From NCBI RefSeq assembly GCF_900188035.1, contig NZ_FZNN01000011.1, positions 62,001 to 126,000 on the forward strand: DNA of 64,000 nt, read 5' to 3'. The notes below the pieces were generated by a model. That model did not search any database. It was not told the DNA's origin and saw only the letters and a list, made by a program, of their open reading frames with translations. The number at the start of each line of letters is the position of its first letter. Positions within the stretch are counted from its first letter, which is position 1. Positions 56,301-64,000 of the stretch are shown one piece after another. A program made the translations under genes and the position numbers. The stretch is from Puniceibacterium sediminis. Its GTDB lineage: Bacteria; Pseudomonadota; Alphaproteobacteria; Rhodobacterales; Rhodobacteraceae.

Positions 56301-56984
56301 CGTGATCGCCGATGAATAGGCGGCGTGATAGCGCACCGCATCGGCGTCGGTACGTGCCGCTTCGCCCAACATGTCGTAGGAATAGGTATAGCCCTTCTTC
56401 TCCAGCTCGCGGGCGTTCTTCATGCCTTCGTCAATGGTCTGACCCAGCACGAACTGCTTGCCCAGGATCTTCATCGACTGACCCACGGCGGTGCGCACCA
56501 CCGGCTCGCCAATGCGTTTCACCAGACCGCGCAGCACGCGGGCAGGGGCGCGGGGGTCATCGTCCAGCACGCGACCGGTCAGCATCAGCGCCCAGGTCGA
56601 AGCATTGACCAGCGACGATGACGAATGGCCCAGATGCGCACCCCAGTTGGACGGTGCGATCTTGTCCTCGATCAGGTCGTCGATGGTTTCGGCATCCGGC
56701 ACCCGCAGCAGCGCCTCGGCCAGACACATGAGGCCAACGCCTTCTTCGGTCGAAAGGCCGTATTCGGCCAGAAACGCCTCCATCATCGACGGAGAAGTCT
56801 CTTTGCGCACCCGGTCCACATATTGCGCGCCTGCCGCTGCGATCTTGGCACGGTCCTGCTCTGACAGTTTGATCCGGGCGATCAACTCCGCGATCATCGT
56901 CGCCTCGTCCGCCGTGTAATTCGCACGCACTTGCTGGCGGAACGGGTTGTCGGTGGCGAAGTCGCCAGTTGCAGCAGCGGTCAT
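53316..56984 (-). CDS. putA: Bifunctional proline dehydrogenase / glutamate-semialdehyde dehydrogenase PutA
   Basis: PutA oxidises proline to glutamate in two steps at the inner face of the membrane, using FAD and then NAD. The 1222-residue protein has a proline dehydrogenase barrel at about residues 60-480 ([34 protein letters not shown]). The aldehyde dehydrogenase follows at about 540-1010, with the catalytic cysteine in [14 protein letters not shown] and [13 protein letters not shown]-terminal domain of about 200 residues ends [14 protein letters not shown]. There is no N-terminal ribbon-helix-helix DNA-binding domain, so it should not repress its own gene. No Lrp- or PutR-type regulator is adjacent. 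Confidence 0.97.
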   Translation of the reverse strand: MTAAATGDFATDNPFRQQVRANYTADEATMIAELIARIKLSEQDRAKIAAAGAQYVDRVRKETSPSMMEAFLAEYGLSTEEGVGLMCLAEALLRVPDAETIDDLIEDKIAPSNWGAHLGHSSSSLVNASTWALMLTGRVLDDDPRAPARVLRGLVKRIGEPVVRTAVGQSMKILGKQFVLGQTIDEGMKNARELEKKGYTYSYDMLGEAARTDADAVRYHAAYSSAITAIAKQSKGDVRSSPGISVKLSALHPRYEYTHKATVMAELLPRALDLARQAARAKIGFNIDAEEQDRLDLSLDVIEAMLSDPALAGWDGFGVVVQAYGRRAAPVIETLYDMAQRYDRRIMVRLVKGAYWDTEIKLAQEMGVERFPVFTRKVNTDTSYMACAQMLMDRRDRIYPQFATHNAHTCAAVIAMAGNDKGSFEFQRLHGMGESLHGIVKDSEGTRCRIYAPVGAHRDLLAYLVRRLLENGANSSFVNQIVDTSIPSSTISTDPVTEVQALNGVVANPTISLPGDLFMPERSNSKGFRINEPASILPLLAAREAFADTTWTGGPMIVGNPAPQGPARQVMSPAESTRVIGTVHDATPAEVAIALDAAQAGFEEWSAVPVSDRANILRKVADLYEANTAELTAITTREAGKTVPDGISEVREAVDFLRYYANEAERLEDEDPGKPRGVFVCISPWNFPLAIFTGQVAAALAVGNTVLAKPAEQTPIIAARAVQLMREAGLPEAALQLLPGDGPTVGGPLTSDPRVAGVCFTGSTEVAQIIHKAVAANADPDATLIAETGGLNAMIVDSTALTEQAVRDILISSFQSAGQRCSALRMLYVQDEARDRLLEMLYGAMESLVIGDPWRTDVDVSPVIDAEAQQGIMDYVAAHEKAGTLMKSLPAPTGGSYVTPAVVKVNGIADMEREIFGPVLHVASFRARDIDKVVDAINAREYGLTFGLHTRIDDRVQQIVDRIHVGNTYVNRNQIGAIVGSQPFGGEGLSGTGPKAGGPLYLPRFRRTGKVDNPPAPVGDTPGRQAIELAFAQIDARNWAARADKVSVLRAALSGRSGVVRRALAETAAFDMSPQTLPGPTGESNRLRMFPRGMVLCLGPTVEIAVAQAIQATGAGCGALIVVPGALSSMAVALSAAGAPVVSLDGTVDAETLETLQGVAVIAAAGASDWTRSLRIALSRRDGPILPLVTEVIAPERYVIERHLCVDTTAAGGNASLLATSS

Positions 56985-57162
56985 GAAGGCTCTCCCGGGT
57001 CTGATGTGAACAGGTCCGGACCAGACTGAGGGTCCGTTTCAAGGAACGGTAAACAGATGCTCTACAGTTGCAAGCCTCGCCGCGTAGTGGGCCTAAAATG
57101 CAGGAATATCGGAATGGTGTTGGGGAGATTGCAGTGAGTTTGCACTGTCAAAGCCCCATGTT

Positions 57163-58095
57163 TCAGGTCGTGGCTGACGCGTCCGACGACGCTGAAATCG
57201 TGGAATCATCCCGCAGGCTGTTGGCAAGACCTGCGGCAAGTTCAAACAGCTGATCCGCCAGAGGCGTGGATTTGCGCCAGATCATGCCGACCGTGCGGCT
57301 GGGCTGCGGGTCGGCAAAGCGGCCGATCACCACCGGCGCCGACCGGGTTTCCACCGCGACCGCCATTTCCGGCAAAAGCGTCACGCCGATCCCCGCGCCG
57401 ACCATCTGCACAAGCGTGGACAGGGACGAGGCATCAAGCCCGTACTTGGCCCGCCCCCCGGCACGGTCGCAGAAGGACAGCGCCTGATCGCGGAAACAAT
57501 GGCCTTCTTCCAGCAGCAGCAGGCGCATTTCGCGCAAGCGATCCCGGTCGGGCATCGGGCGGTCGGCCTCATCCCTGTGGCGCACCAGAACAAAGCTTTC
57601 GGTGAACAGTTCGACCTCTGTCAGCGTCGGCTCTGACACCGGCAGCGCCACGATGGCGGCATCCAGCGCCCCTTCTTCCAGCTCCTGGATCAGGCGCGGG
57701 GTGGTCGTTTCACGGATGTGGATGTCAAGCTCGGGCCAGGTCCGGGTCAGGCTGCGGATCACCGTTGGCACCAGATAGGGCGCAATCGTCGGGATGACCC
57801 CGACCCGTAGCCGCCCCGAAAGCCCGCCCTGCGACAGCCGGGCCAGATCGCCCAGTTCGTCGACCTTGCGCAGGATCTCGCGGGCGCGCACCGCAAATTC
57901 GGTGCCAAACGGCGTCAGGCGTACCTGCCGTGGACCGCGTTCAAAAAGCGCCACACCCAGAGATGTTTCAAGCTCGCGGATCTGCACCGAAAGCGCCGGC
58001 TGTGAAATGGCTGATGCTTCTGCGGCATGGCCAAAGTGAAGGTGACGGGCCAAAGCCTCGAAATATCGGAGTTGTTTCAGGGTGAGTGTGTTCAT
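57163..58095 (-). CDS. oxyR: Hydrogen-peroxide-sensing LysR-family regulator OxyR
   Basis: OxyR is activated when peroxide oxidises two cysteines to a disulfide. The 310-residue protein has the LysR helix-turn-helix (FGHAAEASAISQPALSVQIRELE) and an effector domain with Cys200 and Cys209 in GHCFRDQALSFC. The spacing equals that of Cys199/Cys208 in E. coli OxyR. It is divergent from katG with about 150 bp between the start codons. This fits direct control of katG and its own expression. Confidence 0.95.
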   Translation of the reverse strand: MNTLTLKQLRYFEALARHLHFGHAAEASAISQPALSVQIRELETSLGVALFERGPRQVRLTPFGTEFAVRAREILRKVDELGDLARLSQGGLSGRLRVGVIPTIAPYLVPTVIRSLTRTWPELDIHIRETTTPRLIQELEEGALDAAIVALPVSEPTLTEVELFTESFVLVRHRDEADRPMPDRDRLREMRLLLLEEGHCFRDQALSFCDRAGGRAKYGLDASSLSTLVQMVGAGIGVTLLPEMAVAVETRSAPVVIGRFADPQPSRTVGMIWRKSTPLADQLFELAAGLANSLRDDSTISASSDASATT

Positions 58096-58097
58096 AA

Positions 58098-60475
<2,378 letters not shown>

Positions 60476-60525
60476 GATGGTCACTCCGGGTGCGGCGGTT
60501 GATCTCGCATCTGGATCGTTCCAAC

Positions 60526-60554
60526 AAAAGCGGCCGCTCACGCGGCCGCTTTTT
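60526..60554 (+). terminator. Intrinsic terminator after katG
   Basis: GCGGCCGC, a TCAC loop and GCGGCCGC form an 8-bp stem. It is flanked by AAAA and followed by TTTTT, 50 bp after the katG stop. Confidence 0.92.
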
Positions 60555-60595
60555 CTTTGGTCCCATCGCACCTGCGAAAAGCCCGCCACAAACAA

Positions 60596-60625
60596 AAACG
60601 CCCCGGAGCAGTGCCCGGGGCGTTT
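60596..60625. terminator. Intrinsic terminator after tkt
   Basis: AAACGCCCCGG and CCGGGGCGTTT form an 11-bp stem around an 8-base loop. On the minus strand the stem is followed by a T-rich run, so it ends the tkt transcript 36 bp after its stop codon. Confidence 0.9.
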
Positions 60626-60661
60626 GTCATTCCTGCCGCTGGGCGAACAGGTATAGCGTCT

Positions 60662-62686
60662 TTACTTGCCAGCGATCAGATCGCGAACCTTCTGCGCTGC
60701 CGCCTCGGCGGTGATGCCGAAGTGTTCGTACAGCTCTTCCGCCGGGGCAGAGGCGCCAAAGCCCTGCATGCCGACAAATGCCGACTTGTTGGCCTTGCCA
60801 CGTTCGCCGGACAGCCACTTGTCCCAGCCGAATTGAACGCCTGCCTCGATCGCGACCCGAACCGGACCCGCAGGCAGGACGCGCTTGCGCACGGCTTCGT
60901 CCTGCGCCTCGAACAGCTCCCAGCAGGGCATGGACACGACCCGCGTACCGATGCCCTCGGCCTGCAGGATGTCGCGTGCTGCCAGGGCGATGGACACTTC
61001 GGAACCGGTCGCCATCAGGATCGCCTGACGCTTGCCTTCCGCTTCGGCCAGAACATAGGCACCCTGCGCCACCATGTTGGTGTTCTTGTGCGTCGTGCGC
61101 ACTGTCGGCAGGTTCTGACGCGACAGCGCCAGCACCGACGGCGTTGTGGTCGTGGTCAGCGCAATTTCCCAGGCTTCAGCGGTTTCCACCGTATCGGCGG
61201 GGCGGAACACATAGGTGTTGGGCGTGGCGCGTGAAATCGCCAGATGCTCGACCGGCTGGTGGGTCGGGCCGTCTTCGCCCAGACCGATGGAATCATGCGT
61301 CATCACGAATACCGTCGGCACCTGCATCAGCGCCGCCAGACGCATTGCGGGGCGGGCGTAGTCGGTGAAACACATGAACGTGCCGCCATAGGGGCGCACG
61401 CCGCCGTGCAGCGCCATGCCGTTCATCGCCGCCGCCATGCCGTGTTCACGGATTCCGTAATAGACATAGCGCCCGCCACGGTTTTCGACGTCAAAGACGC
61501 CCATATCCTTGGTCAGCGTGTTGTTCGAACCCGTCAGGTCGGCAGACCCACCCACGGTTTCCGGCATCAGCGGGTTCACGACCTCCAGCACCATTTCGGA
61601 CGATTTGCGCGTCGCCACCGAAGGTGCGGCTTCCGAAATCTGCTTTTTCAGCGCCTTGATCGTCGCGCTCAGCTTTTTCGGTGCTTCACCGGCAAGCTGA
61701 CGGTTGAACTCGACCTGCTTGGTCTGGGATTGCGCCTCAAAGCGTTCTTCCCAGGCGCGGCGGGTATCGGCACCGCGTGCGCCAATCGCTTCCCACTGCG
61801 CCTTGACGTCTGCGGGTACCTCGAACGGGCCGGTGGTCCAGCCATAGACGGCCTTTGCGGCGGCCATCTGGGCGGCGTCGGTCAGCGCGCCATGCCCCTT
61901 GGACGTATCCTGCGCCGCGTGGCCCAGAGCAATATGCGTCTTGCAGGCGATCATCGACGGCGTGTCGGTCTTTTTCGCCGCCGTGATGGCCGCATCAATC
62001 GCCGCGGCATCATGCCCGTCGATTTCCTGCACATCCCAGCCGGCAGCCTTGAAACGGCCAACCTGATCGCTGCGGTCCGACAGCGAAACCTTGCCGTCGA
62101 TGGTGATGTCGTTGTTGTCCCAGAACACGATCAGCTTGGACAGCTTGTGGCGTCCGGCGATGCCGATGGCCTCGTGGCTCACACCTTCCATCAGGCAGCC
62201 GTCACCGGCCATGACATAGGTATAGTGATCGACGATCTTGGCACCGAAACGGGCGCGCTGGATCTCTTCGGCCATGGCGAAACCGACCGAATTGGAAATA
62301 CCCTGACCCAGCGGGCCGGTTGTCGTTTCAATCGCGGTGGCGTGGGTGTTTTCCGGGTGGCCTGCGGTGCGGGCACCCAGCTGGCGGAAATTCTTGACTT
62401 CTTCCAGCGTGATTTCCGCATCGCCCACAAGGTAGAGCAGCGAATAGATCAGCATCGAACCATGGCCCGCCGACAGGATGAACCGGTCGCGGTCAGGCCA
62501 TGTCGGGTTGGCGGCGTCAAATTTCAGATGATTGCCAAAAAGCACGGTTGCAACGTCGGCCATGCCCATCGGCATGCCAGAGTGGCCGGACTTTGCGGCG
62601 GCAACGGCGTCCAGCGTCAGGGCGCGAATGGCGGCTGCCTTCATCCAGTGTTCGGGGTTCTTGGCTTTGATCGCGTCTATATCCAC
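60662..62686 (-). CDS. tkt: Transketolase
   Basis: Transketolase moves two-carbon units between sugar phosphates in the pentose phosphate pathway, with thiamine diphosphate. The 674-residue protein has the thiamine-diphosphate motif [17 protein letters not shown], ending with the NN of [11 protein letters not shown]. It also has the GHSGMPMG block near the N-terminus and the pyrimidine-domain motif [20 protein letters not shown]. The N-terminal [23 protein letters not shown] is complete. It is divergent from the coiled-coil/zapA pair. Confidence 0.98.
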   Translation of the reverse strand: MDIDAIKAKNPEHWMKAAAIRALTLDAVAAAKSGHSGMPMGMADVATVLFGNHLKFDAANPTWPDRDRFILSAGHGSMLIYSLLYLVGDAEITLEEVKNFRQLGARTAGHPENTHATAIETTTGPLGQGISNSVGFAMAEEIQRARFGAKIVDHYTYVMAGDGCLMEGVSHEAIGIAGRHKLSKLIVFWDNNDITIDGKVSLSDRSDQVGRFKAAGWDVQEIDGHDAAAIDAAITAAKKTDTPSMIACKTHIALGHAAQDTSKGHGALTDAAQMAAAKAVYGWTTGPFEVPADVKAQWEAIGARGADTRRAWEERFEAQSQTKQVEFNRQLAGEAPKKLSATIKALKKQISEAAPSVATRKSSEMVLEVVNPLMPETVGGSADLTGSNNTLTKDMGVFDVENRGGRYVYYGIREHGMAAAMNGMALHGGVRPYGGTFMCFTDYARPAMRLAALMQVPTVFVMTHDSIGLGEDGPTHQPVEHLAISRATPNTYVFRPADTVETAEAWEIALTTTTTPSVLALSRQNLPTVRTTHKNTNMVAQGAYVLAEAEGKRQAILMATGSEVSIALAARDILQAEGIGTRVVSMPCWELFEAQDEAVRKRVLPAGPVRVAIEAGVQFGWDKWLSGERGKANKSAFVGMQGFGASAPAEELYEHFGITAEAAAQKVRDLIAGK

Positions 62687-62883
62687 GGGAAGCGGTCCTT
62701 TTAAGGGGTGTCGGCATGCTCAATACCAGCGTGACGGCGAAGATCAAGCGCGCCCCATAAGGCCTTGACACATAAGGGGGCGCAATTTCACGTTTGGCTT
62801 GGTAAACTTGCATCCAACAGAGCCTGAGCGATTCGCGGGAATACCGGTGCAACAGGTTTGATAGGCAGAGCAGAGGGCAAAAT

Positions 62884-63444
62884 ATGACCCAGATTGAAGA
62901 ACTGGAGCGGCGGATCACTGCTGCGCTGGACCGGATCGCGCAGGGCGTCGAAGCTCTTGATAACGCGCCAGCGCCAGTGCCAGAGGAACCTGAGCCCGAA
63001 GTGCCGATGGCCGAGCCGGATGCGCCGACCGCCGAGGTTGATACCGCTGAGCTGGAATCCCTGCGTGACGCGCTGAACGACGAAAAGGTCGCCAATGCCC
63101 AGCTCGAAGAGCGGCTGAGCGCGGTACGCGCCAAACAGGAAAGCGGCGTCAAGGATCTGCACGCCCAGGTCGCCAAGCAACGCGAATCCCTTGGTGCGCT
63201 GGATCTGGACCTGCAACACCTGCGCCGGGCCAACGACATGCTGGTCAACACCATTCAGGAATTGCGCACGGCGTTGGAAGAAAACGTCGGTGAACCGAAT
63301 CTGATCAACAAGGCCATGCTGGCCGAGCTTGAATCCCTGCGCGCCGCGCGCACAGCCGAGGCGGCCGAAGCCCGTGCCGTGCTTGACGCGCTGGAACCGC
63401 TTCTGGTCGAGGCCAGCAACAATCCGGCAGAGGAGAGCGCCTGA
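62884..63444 (+). CDS. Coiled-coil protein upstream of zapA (ZauP-like by position)
   Basis: The 186-residue protein is acidic and almost wholly helical, with two coiled-coil stretches at about residues 1-25 and 55-170. An Ala/Glu/Pro linker lies between them. I recognise no catalytic motif. Its stop codon overlaps the zapA start by one base (TGATG). In Caulobacter a coiled-coil protein encoded directly upstream of zapA, ZauP, is needed for ZapA function at the Z-ring. The position, coupling and structure here suggest the same role, though sequence similarity to ZauP could not be tested. Confidence 0.7.
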   Translation: MTQIEELERRITAALDRIAQGVEALDNAPAPVPEEPEPEVPMAEPDAPTAEVDTAELESLRDALNDEKVANAQLEERLSAVRAKQESGVKDLHAQVAKQRESLGALDLDLQHLRRANDMLVNTIQELRTALEENVGEPNLINKAMLAELESLRAARTAEAAEARAVLDALEPLLVEASNNPAEESA

Positions 63445-63845
63445 TGCCCGAAGTTCCTATCTACATCGGCGGCCGCACCTTTGAAGTCGCCTGTCAGGAA
63501 GGCGAAGAACAGTACCTGCAATCGGCCGCCCGCATGCTCGACACCGAAGCATCGGTGCTGGTTGACCAGATTGGCCGTGTCCCGGAAACCCGGATGCTGT
63601 TGATGGCGGGTCTGATGCTGGCGGACAAGACGGCCAGCCTCGAGGATCAGCTGCGCGAAAGCGAAGATCGTGCCGCGGGACTCGAGGATGAGTTGCGCGC
63701 CCTGCGCGAGGCACCGGCCCCCGAACCCGAACGTATCGAAGTGCCGGTGATCCCGTCCGAAGTCACGGATTCCCTCGCCGAGATCGCCGCAAGGGCCGAA
63801 GCCCTGGCGGAAGAGATCGAAGAAAAATCCTCTGATCGGGCTTAG
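63444..63845 (+). CDS. zapA: Cell division protein ZapA
   Basis: ZapA binds FtsZ and helps bundle protofilaments at the division site. The 133-residue protein begins MPEVPIYIGGRTFEVACQEGEEQYLQSAARMLD, the ZapA globular head, followed by the RMLLMAGLMLADKTASLEDQL helix. The C-terminal half is a longer acidic coiled coil than in E. coli ZapA (109 residues), as is usual in Rhodobacterales. It is coupled to the upstream coiled-coil gene. Confidence 0.92.
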   Translation: MPEVPIYIGGRTFEVACQEGEEQYLQSAARMLDTEASVLVDQIGRVPETRMLLMAGLMLADKTASLEDQLRESEDRAAGLEDELRALREAPAPEPERIEVPVIPSEVTDSLAEIAARAEALAEEIEEKSSDRA

Positions 63846-63917
63846 TGTCTTCGTGTCAGCGTGCTGAGTGGCTTACTGACACGCGCCTCGCTCTGAAACA
63901 TTGTCACAAAACGAAAA

Positions 63918-63940
63918 ACGCCGCCCGGATGGGGCGGCGT
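63918..63940. terminator. Intrinsic terminator between zapA and the edge gene
   Basis: ACGCCGCCC and GGGCGGCGT form a 9-bp stem around a 5-base loop. On the minus strand it is followed by TTTTTCGTTTTG, so it ends the minus-strand gene entering from the window edge. It may also serve zapA. Confidence 0.85.
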
Positions 63941-63963
63941 CAAATCGATCTTGTCCGCAGTGA

Positions 63964-64000
63964 TCAGCCGTTGGCTTCGCGGATCTTGTTCGCGGCGTCC
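63964..64000 (-). CDS. C-terminal end of an unidentified gene
   Basis: Only the last 12 codons are visible, ending DAANKIREANG before TGA. A terminator follows on the same strand, which supports a real gene end. The rest is beyond the window and I cannot name it from this fragment. Confidence 0.6.
   Translation of the reverse strand, partial: DAANKIREANG

Noticed and set aside
61244-62704. 486-residue plus-strand frame
   Set aside because: It is antisense to transketolase.

Overview
The window is a stretch of chromosome from an alphaproteobacterium, most likely a marine roseobacter (Rhodobacterales). Several things point there. There is a CckA hybrid kinase directly upstream of recA, and a LexA box of the GAAC-N7-GAAC / GTTC-N7-GTTC type that alphaproteobacteria use. 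A perfect TTAA-N7-TTAA CtrA box lies upstream of cckA. The Entner-Doudoroff genes edd-eda are present, as is a trimethylamine-methyltransferase (MttB) family protein without pyrrolysine. The nlpD-pcm-surE order after tatABC and several small families common in Rhodobacterales fit as well. Genes are densely packed and G+C rich. I see no insertion sequence, phage, CRISPR array, toxin-antitoxin cassette or rRNA operon; one tRNA gene (tRNA-Pro, TGG) is present.

Layout. 1-1345 (minus): partial LysE exporter and fabI. 1346-1977: long gap with no convincing gene. 1978-4031 (plus): zinc-ribbon membrane protein, pdxH, double cold-shock-domain protein and a secreted DUF192 protein, followed by tRNA-Pro. 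4274-5547: a 41-codon ORF coupled to an RsmB-type RNA methyltransferase. 5697-13043 (plus): cckA, recA (SOS promoter and terminator), alaS and two small genes. 13128-17180 (minus): typA, an SMR efflux protein and an MttB-family methyltransferase. 17517-19877 (plus): secreted PDC-like sensor protein plus a chemoreceptor. 20370-22890 (minus): edd-eda. 23168-26180 (plus): RlmI-like methyltransferase, PIN protein and orphan ABC ATPase. 26255-26935 (minus): WYL regulator. 27156-29637 (plus): tatABC and a DUF815 ATPase. 29852-34416 (minus): nlpD-like, pcm, surE, an SDR, a small conserved gene and a DUF2199 gene. 34740-41045 (minus, read alr to purF): alr, a membrane protein, radA, cvpA, a soluble histidine kinase and purF. 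41190-43478 (plus): cobT-cobS-cobC, late cobalamin assembly. 43753-47247 (minus): pyrC, pyrE, dnaB. 47469-53267 (plus): MoxR/VWA pair, OmpA-family protein, DUF6880 protein. 53316-60475: putA and oxyR (minus), with katG divergent from oxyR. 60662-62686 (minus): tkt. 62884-63845 (plus): coiled-coil protein and zapA. 63964-64000: 3' end of an unidentified minus-strand gene.

The genes are mostly housekeeping: fatty-acid, vitamin B6, B12, purine and pyrimidine synthesis, carbon metabolism (Entner-Doudoroff, transketolase, proline use), DNA repair and replication, protein export, division and peroxide defence. I did not find a clear, large undescribed system. The more unusual signals are short: five GTATGG motifs spaced 11, 11, 11 and 12 bp apart between two convergent genes; palindromic operator-like sites before edd and after pdxH; a CtrA box before cckA; a DnaA box between pyrE and dnaB; tiny ORFs coupled by ATGA overlaps to rsmB-like and purF; a histidine kinase lodged between cvpA and purF; a secreted sensor domain paired with a chemoreceptor; and a MoxR/VWA pair away from any CO-dehydrogenase genes.
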